Assembly: GCF_008728195.1 (NCBI RefSeq) | Contig: NZ_CP031598.1 | Location: forward strand, 2,666,001 to 2,730,000 | Direction: 5' to 3' | Length of the DNA stretch: 64,000 nt | Source of the DNA: Roseovarius indicus | GTDB lineage: Bacteria; Pseudomonadota; Alphaproteobacteria; Rhodobacterales; Rhodobacteraceae | Part shown: piece after piece, positions 41,118 through 50,196 of the stretch | Numbering within the stretch: the first letter of the stretch is position 1 | Layout of the letters: each line of letters begins with the position of its first letter | Position numbers and translations under genes: made by a program | Notes under the pieces: model-generated | Database searches by the model: none | Seen by the model: the letters and a program-made list of their open reading frames with translations, nothing else | What the model was told of the DNA's origin: nothing

Positions 41118-42425
41118 CTACAACTTCCGGATCTTCAGCTTGGTGATGCGGTTGCCGTCCTTGGCCATGACCTCGAAGCGGAAGCCGTGGAGGTTGAAGA
41201 CCTGGTTCACCTCGGGGATGATCTGGGCCTCGTGGATGACGAGGCCGGCGACGGTGTTGGCCTCGTCGTCGGGGAGGTTCCAGTCGGTGGCGCGGTTGAG
41301 GTCGCGGAGCGTCATGGCGCCGTCGACGAGGAACTGGTTGTCGTCGCTGCGGCGGATCGGGTGGTCGGCGTCGGGGTCGAACTCGTCGGCGATCTCGCCC
41401 ACGATTTCCTCGAGGATGTCTTCCAGGGTGATCAGGCCCTGCAGGACGCCGTATTCGTCGACCACCAGCGCGAAATGGGTGCGCAGGCGCAGGAACTGGC
41501 GCATCTGGTCGTCGAGCGTGGTGGTTTCGGGCACGAAATAGGGCTTCATCGCCACGTCGGTGATGTCGAAATTCTTCAGCACCTCGTCCGACAGGCCGCC
41601 TTCGGTCACCAGCTTGTACATGGCGCGCAGGAGGTCCTTGGCGTGGACGACGCCGATGATGTTGTCGGGGTCGTCGCGGTAGACGGGCAGGCGGGTGTGG
41701 CTGCTTTTGAGGCACTGGTCGAGGATCGCCTGCGGCTCGAGCTCGGCGTCGATCATCTCGATGCCGGAGCGGTGGAGCATGATCTCTTCCACCGCGCGGT
41801 CGCCGAGGTCGAGCGCGCCGAGGATACGGTCGCGGTCTTCCTTTTCGACGACGCCTTCGGAATGGCCGAGATAGAGCGCGCCGGCGATTTCCTCGCGCAC
41901 GGCGAGGATGTGGCTGTCGGGGTCGATCTTGACGCCGAAGAGGCTGAGGACCATGCGCACGAAGACGCGGACCGCCGAGACGACGGGGGAGAAGATGGAG
42001 ATGACCAGCGTGATGATGGGCGCGGTGCGGGCGGCCGCGGCCTCGGCGTTGGTGATGGCGTAGGTCTTGGGCAGCACCTCGGCGAAGATCAGCACGAGGA
42101 GGGTCATCACGAGGGTCGCGAGTGCCACGCCGCTTTCTCCGAAGATGCGGGTGAAGAGTGCCGTGGCGAGCGAGGCCGCGAGGATGTTGACGAGGTTGTT
42201 GCCCAGCAGGACGGAGCCGATCAGGCGTTCATTGTCCTCGGTGATCTCGAGCGCCTTGGCGGCGCCCTTTTCGCCCTTGTCCGCGCGGGCGCGCAGCTTG
42301 CCGCGGGAGGCGGCCGTGAGGGCCGTTTCACTGCCCGAAAAGAAGGCCGAGAGGACGAGGAGGGCGAGGATAGACGTGCCCGTGATCCAGAAGGCGGCGT
42401 CGAGCAGCGAAGATGAGGGTTCCAT
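41118..42425 (-). CDS. CNNM/CorC-HlyC family transporter (DUF21, CBS pair, CorC domain)
   Basis: 435 residues. N-terminal DUF21 domain with four hydrophobic segments ('LALLVLSAFFSGSETALTAASRGKLRA', 'GNNLVNILAASLATALF', 'VLIFAEVLPKTYAI'), a CBS pair ('IMLHRSGIEMIDAE... SHTRLPVYRDDPDNIIGVVHAKDLL'), and a C-terminal CorC/HlyC domain ('FALVVDEYGVLQGLITLEDILEEIVGEI'). Related proteins export magnesium (MpfA/CNNM). All three domains are complete. It is the last gene of the minus-strand block with xerD upstream. Confidence 0.92.
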   Translation of the reverse strand: MEPSSSLLDAAFWITGTSILALLVLSAFFSGSETALTAASRGKLRARADKGEKGAAKALEITEDNERLIGSVLLGNNLVNILAASLATALFTRIFGESGVALATLVMTLLVLIFAEVLPKTYAITNAEAAAARTAPIITLVISIFSPVVSAVRVFVRMVLSLFGVKIDPDSHILAVREEIAGALYLGHSEGVVEKEDRDRILGALDLGDRAVEEIMLHRSGIEMIDAELEPQAILDQCLKSSHTRLPVYRDDPDNIIGVVHAKDLLRAMYKLVTEGGLSDEVLKNFDITDVAMKPYFVPETTTLDDQMRQFLRLRTHFALVVDEYGVLQGLITLEDILEEIVGEIADEFDPDADHPIRRSDDNQFLVDGAMTLRDLNRATDWNLPDDEANTVAGLVIHEAQIIPEVNQVFNLHGFRFEVMAKDGNRITKLKIRKL

Positions 42426-42518
42426 TCAGGTCGTTTTCCTTAAAGCCTCTCGGGTTATGGGGTTTTGGCGGACAGCGTTCAAGGGATCATCGGGTCGCAA
42501 TGTACGCCATGGTGCGGT

Positions 42519-43487
42519 TTAGTCGCCTGCCGGGGGCTCCCCCTTGGTGCGGGCGGCGGCGGCCTTGGCCAGCGGGTGGTGGTCTTCGACCAGTGACCGG
42601 AGGCGTTCGTCGAGCACGTGGGTGTAGATCTCGGTCGTGGCGACATCGGCGTGGCCCAGCAGCACCTGGATGGCGCGCAGGTCGGCGCCGTGGGCCAGCA
42701 GATGGGTGGCGAAGGCGTGGCGCAGCGTGTGGGGCGTGACCTTGGCCGGAGAGACGCCGCCGGCGACGGCCATTTCCTTGACCAGCAGGTAGAACCGGTT
42801 GCGGGTGAGGTGGCCGAGCTTGCCGCGCGAGGGGAAGAGGAAGGCGGAGGCGGGTTTGCCCTCGGCGCGGGCGGCATCTTCGGCGCGGTCGCGGAGGGCG
42901 AGCCAGTCGGTGAGCGCGGTGCGGGCGGGGGCGGAGAGGGGGACCATGCGTTCCTTGCCGCCCTTGCCGCGGACGAGCAGCATTTCCGGGTCGCCGCGCG
43001 CCGCCGAGACCGGCAGCGAGACCAGTTCGGTGACGCGCATGCCGGTGGCGTAGAGCAGTTCCATCAGGCAGGTGTTGCGGGCCCGGTCGGGGTCATTCCG
43101 GCCGACGCGGCGGGCGGCGTCGAGCAGGTGGTCGACATCGGATTCCGACAGGGTTTTCGGCAGGCGTTGGGAGCGGCCCGGCCCCTTGATGCGGGCGGCG
43201 GGGTTGTCCTCGCGCAGGCGTTCCTCGAAGGCGAAGACATAAAGCTGGCGGATGGCCGAGAGGCGGCGGGCGCGGGTGGCGGTGGCCAGCCCCTGGGCGT
43301 CGAGGTCGACGAGGTATGTTTCGATGTCGGTTTGCGTGGCGCTGTCGAGGCCGAGGGATTTGCGGTCGAGCCAGCCGGTGAAATCGTCGAGGTCGCGGCG
43401 GTAGGCGGCGAGCGTGTTGGCCGCTGCCCCCAGCTCCGCCGCGCGCGCTTCGAGAAAGGGCTCGATCCAGCCGCGGCCGGGGGTCAT
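42519..43487 (-). CDS. xerD: Tyrosine recombinase XerD
   Basis: 322 residues. N-terminal SAM-like domain ('FLEARAAELGAAANTLAAYRRDLDDFTGWL') and catalytic domain with the full tyrosine-recombinase set: Arg in 'YATGMRVTEL', Lys in 'RGKGGKERMVPL', 'HTLRHAFATHLL', His in 'VLLGHADVATTEIYTHV' and the nucleophilic Tyr in EIYTHV. Length and sequence fit chromosomal XerD, which with XerC resolves dimers at dif; it is not a prophage integrase. Overlaps the upstream TPR-like gene by 4 bases. Confidence 0.93.
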   Translation of the reverse strand: MTPGRGWIEPFLEARAAELGAAANTLAAYRRDLDDFTGWLDRKSLGLDSATQTDIETYLVDLDAQGLATATRARRLSAIRQLYVFAFEERLREDNPAARIKGPGRSQRLPKTLSESDVDHLLDAARRVGRNDPDRARNTCLMELLYATGMRVTELVSLPVSAARGDPEMLLVRGKGGKERMVPLSAPARTALTDWLALRDRAEDAARAEGKPASAFLFPSRGKLGHLTRNRFYLLVKEMAVAGGVSPAKVTPHTLRHAFATHLLAHGADLRAIQVLLGHADVATTEIYTHVLDERLRSLVEDHHPLAKAAAARTKGEPPAGD

Positions 43488-45010
43488 CCCGCCTCCGACA
43501 GGAGGAGGATCTGGAGGGCCGCCTGGCGGGCCACGTCTTCCAGCCCGACGATGCGGAGCGTGGCGAGCGAGGATTCCAGGTCGCGCATCTGGCCCGGCCG
43601 GGTGGATTGAAGCTGCATGGCGGCCGCGAGGATGGCCTGGCCGAGGCGGCCCTCGTTCAGGGGGCCGGCATGGTCGGGGGGCACCTCGGTGGCGGCGAAG
43701 GCGCGGGCGATGGCGGATTCGGTGCCGGCGGCGGCGCCGGCCTCGTCGGGTGCGCCCTTGGCGACCCCGGCGAGGAAGTCGAGGCGGCGGGTCCGGGGGC
43801 CCGTGGCCCGGGCGGCGCTTTCGTAGACCGGCGAGAGCAGCGCGATCTCGTGGGCGAGATCGGCGGCGGCGGGCAGGTCGAGCGCGGCGAGCCGTTCGCC
43901 GTAGAGCGTGGCGAAGACGACGGCGAGGTCGTTGGCGCGCATCAGGCGCCAGACCTCGGGCAGCTCTTCGGCTATGGCCTTGGGGTCGTTCGATTCGAGC
44001 GCCGCGTCGAATTCCTGCACCGCGCGGACCCGTTCCCAGACCCCGCCCGATGCGGCGGGCCGCCGGTCGGTATAGAGGCCGAGCAGGCGGTTGGCGGGCA
44101 GGGCGCCGGTGCGGGCGAGGCGTTCGGCCGCCTCGACCTCGGCCTTCCAGCCCATGGTGCCGCGCAGGTCGGCCACGGCATATTCCCGCGGCAGGTTGCG
44201 GGTGGGCAGGGGCATGCCGCTGGCCTCGTAGAGGCGGAACAGCAGCGGGGTCATGGTGCGGGGCGGCGGCATCTCGTTCGCCTCGGCGAACTCGGGGTCG
44301 AGGAACTGGGCCAGCAGCGCCGATTCGTGGGCGTCGAGCGCGCCGATGGCGTTGGCGGTGTCGTAGGTGAGGGCCGCGGTCGACCAGTCGCCGGCGCGGG
44401 CGATGCAGAAGATCCGCTTGGCGTAGCTGTCCGACAGGTCGGGGGTGTCGGCGAGGGCGCGGCAGGCGTCATCCTCGGTGCCCTTCAGAAGCGCGAGGTC
44501 GAGCCACGCGTCGAAGAGGAGCGGGGTGTCGGCCCCCGCGCGCTCCACCAGTGCCAGCGCCGCGTCGACCGCGCCGTATTTGCGCAGCGCGTCGAGCCGG
44601 GCGCGCAGGAAGCGGGCATTCTCGGCGGCGTCGGCGGGCGGTTCGGCTTCGGCCAGCAGCAGCGTGTAGTAGAGCGCCTGGATCGCCGGCAGGGGCGTGT
44701 CGCCCAGCCGCGACATCTGGGCCACGATCGTGTCGGTGGCGCTGGCCTGCCAGAGCGAGGCGGGCAGGCCCGTGGTGCTGGAGGGCAGCAGGCCCACCGC
44801 GTCGGGCTGCACGTCGTCGAGCGCCATGACGGTGACGTCGGGCACGGTGACGCCTTCGGTCACCGGCGGGTTCACCAGCGGTTGCAGCAGCGGCTGGGCC
44901 ACGCTGACCGGGGCCGGCTGGTTGAGCCAGTCGATGGCCGAAAGCGGCTCCTCCGCCAGCGCCAGCCCCGGTGTCAGCAGGACGGCGAGGGAGAGGCTAT
45001 TCGGTCTCAA
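43484..45010 (-). CDS. Secreted TPR-like helical solenoid protein
   Basis: 508 residues; the frame starts at TTG 45010 inside the 3' end of the small membrane protein gene. A signal peptide (LSLAVLLTPGLALAEE) is followed by a proline-rich segment and then a long Ala/Leu-rich helical region with hairpins of TPR/Sel1-like size. No catalytic motif is seen. The gene lies between xerD and the aroK region, the same arrangement as in many Rhodobacteraceae, so it is a conserved lineage protein, probably periplasmic. Function unknown. Confidence 0.75.
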   Translation of the reverse strand: MRPNSLSLAVLLTPGLALAEEPLSAIDWLNQPAPVSVAQPLLQPLVNPPVTEGVTVPDVTVMALDDVQPDAVGLLPSSTTGLPASLWQASATDTIVAQMSRLGDTPLPAIQALYYTLLLAEAEPPADAAENARFLRARLDALRKYGAVDAALALVERAGADTPLLFDAWLDLALLKGTEDDACRALADTPDLSDSYAKRIFCIARAGDWSTAALTYDTANAIGALDAHESALLAQFLDPEFAEANEMPPPRTMTPLLFRLYEASGMPLPTRNLPREYAVADLRGTMGWKAEVEAAERLARTGALPANRLLGLYTDRRPAASGGVWERVRAVQEFDAALESNDPKAIAEELPEVWRLMRANDLAVVFATLYGERLAALDLPAAADLAHEIALLSPVYESAARATGPRTRRLDFLAGVAKGAPDEAGAAAGTESAIARAFAATEVPPDHAGPLNEGRLGQAILAAAMQLQSTRPGQMRDLESSLATLRIVGLEDVARQAALQILLLSEAG

Positions 45011-45146
45011 GAATGATTTCCTGACGTATCTCTTCCTCGGGCGGAGAAAAATCCGCGCCGAAGAACGGCCCGATATAGGCGTAGGCCACGAGGGCCAGGA
45101 AGGCCAACACGGCCAGGTAGAAAAGCCACTTGATCAGGCGCGCCAT
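44997..45146 (-). CDS. 49-residue single-span membrane protein
   Basis: Minus-strand ATG at 45146, stop at 44997-44999. One membrane helix (residues 5-27, 'IKWLFYLAVLAFLALVAYAYIG') preceded by a basic start and followed by an acidic tail ('FSPPEEEIRQEI'). Overlaps the start of the TPR-like gene by 14 bases and would be co-transcribed with it. Short proteins of this type are found at this place next to aroK in related bacteria. Missed by length-limited gene finding. Confidence 0.75.
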   Translation of the reverse strand: MARLIKWLFYLAVLAFLALVAYAYIGPFFGADFSPPEEEIRQEIILETE

Positions 45147-45218
45147 TTTGCCTCTTGCTCGTAGGTCTGTTCGTTGTCGACTTTATAGCTGGCCTTTTGA
45201 ACAAGATCACGTCATTCA

Positions 45219-45818
45219 GTGCAAACGATTTGGTTATTGGCAGGGGAGCGCCGAGCATTGGCCGCCGTAAGGCATTGGAAACTACACAAGACCGTGGTTC
45301 TGGTGGGTATGATGGGGGCTGGCAAGACCGCGGTCGGAAAAGCGCTTGCCGCGCGGCTGGAGGTTCCTTTCCTCGATTCGGATGCCGAGATCGAGCAGGC
45401 GGCGAACATGTCGATTGCCGAGATTTTCGCCCGTGACGGCGAATCCTTTTTCCGGGACCGCGAGACGCAGGTGATCAACCGGCTGTTGGAAAACCGGCGG
45501 GGGATCCTGTCGACCGGGGGTGGCGCGTTCCTGTCGGAGCGGAACCGGGCGCTGATTTCGGAAAAGGGCGTGTCGGTGTGGCTGGATGCCGAGTTGCCGC
45601 TGTTGTGGAACCGGGTAAAACACAAGGATACCAGGCCGTTACTGCGCACGGATAAACCTCATGCCACGCTGAAGGCGCTCTATGAGGCGCGTGTGCCTGT
45701 TTATGCGACGGCCGATCTTTCGGTGAAGGCGCGGTCGGATTATGCCATCGAGACGATGGCCGGCAAGGTGGTGGAAACGTTGCTGACGCGGCCGGATGTG
45801 CTGGAGGAGATCGAATGA
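45219..45818 (+). CDS. aroK: Shikimate kinase
   Basis: 199 residues from GTG 45219; TTG 45258 (after GGGGAG) is an alternative that gives the usual family length. 'VLVGMMGAGKTAVGKALA' is the Walker A loop, 'LDSDAEIEQAANMSIAEIF' carries the shikimate-binding Asp, 'FRDRETQVI' the binding Arg, 'STGGGAF' the GGG motif, and 'DTRPLL' the lid arginine. Phosphorylates shikimate in aromatic amino acid synthesis. Overlaps aroB by ATGA. Confidence 0.93.
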   Translation: MQTIWLLAGERRALAAVRHWKLHKTVVLVGMMGAGKTAVGKALAARLEVPFLDSDAEIEQAANMSIAEIFARDGESFFRDRETQVINRLLENRRGILSTGGGAFLSERNRALISEKGVSVWLDAELPLLWNRVKHKDTRPLLRTDKPHATLKALYEARVPVYATADLSVKARSDYAIETMAGKVVETLLTRPDVLEEIE

Positions 45819-46927
45819 CCGAGATCGTGCATGTGCCCCTGGGCGAGCGGGCCTATGACGTTCACGTTGGCCCCGGTTTGCTGGCGCGGTCGGGGGCGTT
45901 GGTGGGGCCGTTGCTGGCGCGGAAGCGGGTGGCGATCGTCACGGATGAGAACGTGGGGCCGCTGCATTTGAAGGCATTGGAGGCCGGTCTGGCGGCGGAG
46001 GGGATTTCCGCCGTTTCGCTGACATTGCCGGCCGGGGAGAGCACGAAAGGCTGGCCGCAGTTCGAGCGGACGGTGGAATGGCTGCTGGAGCAGAAGGTGG
46101 AGCGGCGCGACGTGGTCGTGGCGTTGGGCGGGGGCGTGATCGGCGATCTGGTGGGCTTCGCGGCGGCCGTGCTGCGGCGGGGCGTGCGGTTCGTGCAGGT
46201 GCCGACGAGCCTGCTGGCGCAGGTCGACAGTTCGGTGGGCGGCAAGACCGGGATCAACGCGCCGCAGGGCAAGAACCTGATCGGGGCGTTTCACCAGCCA
46301 TCGCTGGTTCTGGCGGATACGGACGTGTTGTCGACGCTGACGGAGCGGGATTACCTGGCAGGCTATGGCGAGGTTGTCAAATACGGGCTGTTGGGGGATT
46401 CGGAGTTCTTTCAATGGCTTGAGACGCAAGGTTCATCTGCTGCCGGCGGGGATCAGGCGGCAAGGATTCACGCGGTGCGGCGATCGGTCGAGATGAAGGC
46501 CGAGATTGTCGTGCGGGACGAGACGGAACAGGGCGACCGGGCGTTGCTCAATCTAGGCCATACCTTCTGTCATGCGCTGGAGGCGGCGACGGGGTATTCC
46601 GACCGGCTGTTGCATGGCGAAGGGGTGGCGATTGGCTGTGCCTTGGCGTTCGAGCTGTCGTCGCGCATGGGACTGTGTTCGCAGGAGGAACCGAGCCGGG
46701 TTCGTGCGCATTTGCGCGACATGAAGATGAAGGTCGATCTGTCTGATATTCCGGGGGAATTGCCGGATGCGAATGGGTTGCTCGACCTGATGGCGCAGGA
46801 CAAGAAGGTGGTGGATGGCAAGCTGCGGTTCATCCTTGCGCGCGGGATCGGGGACGCCTTTGTGACCTCGGGCGTGGACCGCGACATGGTGCGCGGGCTG
46901 TTGCAGGAGGCGCTCGACGCGCGTTAG
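45815..46927 (+). CDS. aroB: 3-dehydroquinate synthase
   Basis: 370 residues from ATG 45815. '[61 protein letters not shown]' is the NAD- and substrate-binding core of AroB, with the metal ligands Glu in 'GYGEVVKYG', His in '[11 protein letters not shown]' and His in '[10 protein letters not shown]'. Converts DAHP to 3-dehydroquinate, the second step of the shikimate pathway. Operon with aroK. Its stop overlaps the arsH stop from the other strand. Confidence 0.95.
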   Translation: MTEIVHVPLGERAYDVHVGPGLLARSGALVGPLLARKRVAIVTDENVGPLHLKALEAGLAAEGISAVSLTLPAGESTKGWPQFERTVEWLLEQKVERRDVVVALGGGVIGDLVGFAAAVLRRGVRFVQVPTSLLAQVDSSVGGKTGINAPQGKNLIGAFHQPSLVLADTDVLSTLTERDYLAGYGEVVKYGLLGDSEFFQWLETQGSSAAGGDQAARIHAVRRSVEMKAEIVVRDETEQGDRALLNLGHTFCHALEAATGYSDRLLHGEGVAIGCALAFELSSRMGLCSQEEPSRVRAHLRDMKMKVDLSDIPGELPDANGLLDLMAQDKKVVDGKLRFILARGIGDAFVTSGVDRDMVRGLLQEALDAR

Positions 46928-47652
46928 CCGCCGGTGGCTTTCGGCATGTTTACCCGTTTCGACAGGTCTTCCAGGCTTTCCACCCGTTCGGAGTAGCGGT
47001 CGGTGAGATAGCCGCTCTGACCGCGGGTCAGCAGGGTGAATTTCATCAGCTCTTCCATCACGTCGACGAGGCGGTTGTAGAACGGGCCGGGTTTCATGCG
47101 GCCGTTTTCGTCGAACTCGTCCCAGGCTTTCGCGACCGAGGACTGGTTGGGGATGGTGAGAAGGCGCATCCAGCGGCCGAGGATGCGCAACTGGTTGACC
47201 GCGTTGAAGCTTTGCGAGCCGCCGGAGACCTGCATCACCGCCAGCGTTTTACCTTGCGTGGGGCGGATGCCGCCGATGGGGGCCAGCGGGATCCAGTCCA
47301 CTTGCGTTTTCATGATGCCGGTCATGGAGCCGTGGCGTTCGGGGGTGGACCAGACCATGCCCTCGGACCACATGACGAGGTCGCGTAGCTCGGCCACCTT
47401 GGGATGCGTGGTGTCGGCGTCGTCGGGCAGCGGCAGGCCAGAGGGGTTGAAGGTGCGGCACTCGGCGCCGAGGCGGGTGAGGATGCGGGCGGCTTCCTCG
47501 GCGGCGAAGCGGGAATAGGAATGTTTGCGCAGGGATCCGTAGAGGAGGAGGATGCGGGGCGCGTGGGTGGGGTGCTCGGATGGGAAAAGTTTTATCTCGT
47601 CAATGGGTTCGAAGGCGGAGCTCACGAGGTTCGGGGTGGTATTGTCAGGCAA
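46924..47652 (-). CDS. arsH: ArsH, NADPH-dependent FMN reductase / organoarsenical oxidase
   Basis: 242 residues on the minus strand. '[26 protein letters not shown]' is the FMN phosphate loop (G-S-L-R-x-x-S-x-S) and '[23 protein letters not shown]' with '[25 protein letters not shown]' are signature blocks of ArsH, which oxidises trivalent organoarsenicals. Last gene of the ars operon, overlapping the arsC stop by 8 bases. Confidence 0.92.
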   Translation of the reverse strand: MPDNTTPNLVSSAFEPIDEIKLFPSEHPTHAPRILLLYGSLRKHSYSRFAAEEAARILTRLGAECRTFNPSGLPLPDDADTTHPKVAELRDLVMWSEGMVWSTPERHGSMTGIMKTQVDWIPLAPIGGIRPTQGKTLAVMQVSGGSQSFNAVNQLRILGRWMRLLTIPNQSSVAKAWDEFDENGRMKPGPFYNRLVDVMEELMKFTLLTRGQSGYLTDRYSERVESLEDLSKRVNMPKATGG

Positions 47653-48067
47653 GGCGGGTTCCTTCGGTGGTCAGGATGAGCTCTCCGTCTTCCTTGGTGT
47701 AGGGGCCCTGGGGCCAGGTTTCCAGCAGGTCGAGCACGGTTTCCGAGGGGCGGCAGAGGCGGACGCCCTTGGGGGTGCAAACGATGGGTCGGTTCACGAG
47801 CACGGGGTAGGTGAGCATGGCGTCGAGGAGGGTATCGTCACTGACCGCAGGGTCGAGGAGGCCCAGCTCCTCGGCCGGGGATTTTGTGGTGCGCAGCGCG
47901 GTGCGCGGGGTGAGGCCGGCCGCGGCGAAGAGGGCGAGGAGCTGCGGGCGGGTCCAGCCGGTCTCGAGGTAGTCGATGACGGTTGGGTCATAGCCTGCGT
48001 CGCGGATGATCTGCAGGACGTTGCGCGACGTCCCGCAGGCGGTGTTGTGGTGGATGACGACGGCCAT
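47645..48067 (-). CDS. arsC: Arsenate reductase, glutaredoxin-coupled type
   Basis: 140 residues from ATG 48067. '[30 protein letters not shown]' contains the catalytic Cys (residue 11) with the C-x3-R loop of thioredoxin-fold ArsC; '[24 protein letters not shown]' holds the conserved Arg residues. Uses glutathione/glutaredoxin to reduce arsenate to arsenite. It lies between acr3 and arsH. The operon also holds an LMW-phosphatase-type ArsC, so two unrelated arsenate reductases are present. Confidence 0.92.
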   Translation of the reverse strand: MAVVIHHNTACGTSRNVLQIIRDAGYDPTVIDYLETGWTRPQLLALFAAAGLTPRTALRTTKSPAEELGLLDPAVSDDTLLDAMLTYPVLVNRPIVCTPKGVRLCRPSETVLDLLETWPQGPYTKEDGELILTTEGTRLA

Positions 48068-48072
48068 GGCGG

Positions 48073-49116
48073 TCAGGCGAACTTCGCACGCGTGCGGTTG
48101 GCGAAGGCCACGAGCGAGAGCATCACGGGCACCTCGACCAGCACGCCCACCACGGTGGCCAGGGCTGCGCCGGAGTTGAGGCCGAAGAGGCTGATGGCCA
48201 CGGCGACGGCCAGTTCGAAGAAGTTCGAGGTGCCGATCATCGCGCAGGGGGCGGCGATGCGGTGCGGCACGCGCAGGGCGTAGGCCGCGCCATAGGCCAG
48301 CGCGAAAATGCCGTAGCTCTGGATCAGGATCGGCACCGCGATGAGGGCGATGACGAAGGGGTTGGCGAGGATCAGCTCGCCCTGAAGCCCGAAGAGGATG
48401 ACCACGGTGGCGATGAGGCCGATGATTGACCACGGTTTGATGCGGGCGGTGAAGGCGTCGATCGCCTGTTTCGAGCCGAGGATGCGGCGGGTGAGAAGGC
48501 CCGCGGCGAGCGGCAGGACCACGTAAAGGATGGTGGCGGTGACGAGCGTCTGCCACGGCACGGTGATGTCGGTGACGCCGAGGAGGAAGGCCACGATGGG
48601 GGCGAAGGCGAAGACCATGATGATGTCGTTCACCGAGACCTGGATGAGGGTGTAGGTGGCGTCGCCCCGGGTGAGCTGAGACCAGACGAAGACCATGGCG
48701 GTGCAGGGGGCGGCGCCCAGCAGGATGAGGCCGGCGGTGTATTGCGCGGCGTCTTGCGGCGAAATCCACGGCGCGAAGATGTACTCGAAGAAGAGGACGG
48801 CTAGGAAGGCCATGGTGAAGGGCTTGATCAGCCAGTTGACGATGAGCGTGACGATCAGGCCCTTGGGCTGTCTGGCGACGCCCGAGATGGTGCTGAAGTC
48901 GACGCCGACCATCATCGGGTAGATCATCGCCCAGATCAGGACGGCGACGACGAGGTTGACCGAGGCGACCTCGGCCGATGCGACGGCCTCGACGAGGCCG
49001 GGGGCGATGGCGCCGATGGCGATGCCGAGGATGATGGCGAGCGCGATCCAGACGGAGAGGTAGCGTTCGAAGACGCCAAGGCCGCTGTCCTTGGCGGAGA
49101 ATTCTGTGTCGGTCAT
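48073..49116 (-). CDS. acr3: Arsenite efflux transporter Acr3
   Basis: 347 residues with ten hydrophobic segments. '[44 protein letters not shown]' and '[40 protein letters not shown]' contain the Cys in 'APCTAMV' and the Glu/Asp region needed for As(III) export in the Acr3 (BASS) family. The frame is complete. Follows the LMW-type arsC in the operon. Confidence 0.94.
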   Translation of the reverse strand: MTDTEFSAKDSGLGVFERYLSVWIALAIILGIAIGAIAPGLVEAVASAEVASVNLVVAVLIWAMIYPMMVGVDFSTISGVARQPKGLIVTLIVNWLIKPFTMAFLAVLFFEYIFAPWISPQDAAQYTAGLILLGAAPCTAMVFVWSQLTRGDATYTLIQVSVNDIIMVFAFAPIVAFLLGVTDITVPWQTLVTATILYVVLPLAAGLLTRRILGSKQAIDAFTARIKPWSIIGLIATVVILFGLQGELILANPFVIALIAVPILIQSYGIFALAYGAAYALRVPHRIAAPCAMIGTSNFFELAVAVAISLFGLNSGAALATVVGVLVEVPVMLSLVAFANRTRAKFA

Positions 49117-49132
49117 GTCGGATCCTTGGCGG

Positions 49133-49648
49133 TCAGGCGGGGGTTGTGTCGTTCTGGGTCTGGCCGATGCGGTCGAGCTCTTTCTGGAGGGAGAGCCGGT
49201 CGAGCTGGGCTATGGGCAGGTTGACGAAGATCGAGATGCGGTTGCGGAGCATCCGGTAAGCATCTGAAAAGGCGAAGGCAATCTCGGCCTCGGTGCCGGT
49301 GGCGGCGGCCGGGTCGGGGACGCCCCAATGGGCGCTCATCGGCTGGCCGGGCCAGATGGGGCAGGGCTCGGACGCGGCCTGATCGCAGACGGTGAAGACG
49401 AAATCCATCTGCGGGGCGTCGGGCGTTGCGAATTCTTCCCAGCTTTTGGAACGGATGGCGGAGGTGTCGTGGTTGAGGTGCTGCAGGAGGGCGATGGTGC
49501 GCGGGTGGGGCGCGTCTTTCGGCTGGGAGCCGGCGGAGAAGCCGCGGAATTTGCCGAGGCCCTCGCGTTCGATGATGGCTTCGGCCATGAGCGAGCGGGC
49601 GGAATTGCCGGTGCAGAGGAAAAGGACATTCTTGCGATCGTCGGGCAT
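49133..49648 (-). CDS. arsC: Arsenate reductase, low-molecular-weight phosphatase type
   Basis: 171 residues from ATG 49648 (AGGAGG upstream); the longer frame to 49726 enters the arsR end and lacks an RBS. '[20 protein letters not shown]' is the C-x5-R P-loop of the LMW-PTPase superfamily, and '[22 protein letters not shown]' supplies the later cysteines for thioredoxin-coupled arsenate reduction. Downstream of arsR by 14 bases in the same operon. Confidence 0.9.
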   Translation of the reverse strand: MPDDRKNVLFLCTGNSARSLMAEAIIEREGLGKFRGFSAGSQPKDAPHPRTIALLQHLNHDTSAIRSKSWEEFATPDAPQMDFVFTVCDQAASEPCPIWPGQPMSAHWGVPDPAAATGTEAEIAFAFSDAYRMLRNRISIFVNLPIAQLDRLSLQKELDRIGQTQNDTTPA

Positions 49649-49662
49649 TGGAGGGGCCTCCT

Positions 49663-49995
49663 TTAGCAGGCGCAGGCGAGTTTGGAGATCAGGGGCTGGC
49701 AGAGGTCGGGGTTTCCGCCGCAGCAATCCTCGAGCAGGAAGCCCAAGAGGCCGCGCGTGCCGTCGAGATCGGCGAAGTAGCGGATCGAGCGGCCTTGCCG
49801 TTCATTCCGGACGAGGCCGGCCTGATGGAGGACGGAAAGGTTGGCGGACATGGTGTTCTGGCGGACGCCGAGCGCGTCGGAGATTTCGCCGGCGGCCATG
49901 CCGGTTTCGCCCGCCTTGAGGAGCAGGCGGAAGACGTCGAGCCTTGTGGGCTGGGACAGGGCCGAGAAGGCGGTGAGGGCGTGAGTCTTATCCAT
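49663..49995 (-). CDS. arsR: ArsR family metalloregulator
   Basis: 110 residues from ATG 49995. Winged helix 'LSQPTRLDVFRLLLKAGETGMAAGEISDALGVRQNTMSANLSVLHQAGLVRNERQGRSIRYF', then a C-terminal Cys cluster ('DCCGGNPDLCQ' and 'ACAC'), a probable As(III) site. First gene of the operon and its own repressor by family rule. The start codon lies inside the palindromic operator and has no clear Shine-Dalgarno, so translation may be leaderless. Confidence 0.92.
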   Translation of the reverse strand: MDKTHALTAFSALSQPTRLDVFRLLLKAGETGMAAGEISDALGVRQNTMSANLSVLHQAGLVRNERQGRSIRYFADLDGTRGLLGFLLEDCCGGNPDLCQPLISKLACAC

Positions 49996-50017
49996 ATATC
50001 AGGAAGTATTGATATAT
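49994..50017. promoter_or_regulatory. Palindromic ArsR operator
   Basis: ATATATCA and TGATATAT, perfect 8-bp arms with an 8-base spacer (GGAAGTAT), overlapping the arsR start codon. Its placement at the head of the operon and the symmetric AT-rich form fit an ArsR dimer site. Derepression by arsenite is expected for the family. Confidence 0.7.
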
Positions 50018-50047
50018 TGGAGGTGAGTCAACGGAGATGTTTAGGGG

Positions 50048-50185
50048 CGTTTTCCGCGCGGAAAACGGGGCCGGAAAATGCGTATTTTCCGGGCTCGGAA
50101 TTTGTGGAAATTCCGAGTGGCGGTGGTGGGCGTGGGGGCGTTTTCTTGAAAAGAAAACGGGTCGGAATTTTTTGAAAATTCCGAC
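50048..50185. repeat. Row of five hairpins between tyrS and arsR
   Basis: Five consecutive inverted repeats: 50048-50067 (CGTTTTCC/GGAAAACG), 50071-50092 (CCGGAAAA/TTTTCCGG), 50094-50117 (CTCGGAATTT/AAATTCCGAG), 50139-50159 (CGTTTTCTT/AAGAAAACG), and 50161-50185 (GTCGGAATTTT/AAAATTCCGAC). They alternate between GTTTTC and CGGAATTT types, as if a two-hairpin unit were repeated. Nearest role: termination behind the minus-strand tyrS gene (stop at 50197). Confidence 0.85.
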
Positions 50186-50196
50186 ACCGTCACTGG

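Noticed and set aside
41049..42416. 455-codon plus-strand frame opposite the CorC-type gene
   Set aside because: Shadow of a well-supported membrane transporter gene; composition is low complexity.
42519..43487. Prophage integrase
   Set aside because: Sequence and gene order fit chromosomal XerD, far from the prophage and next to core genes.
43607..45016. 469-codon plus-strand frame opposite the TPR-like gene
   Set aside because: Same GC artefact; no RBS, repetitive composition, and the minus strand has a signal peptide protein in a conserved gene order.
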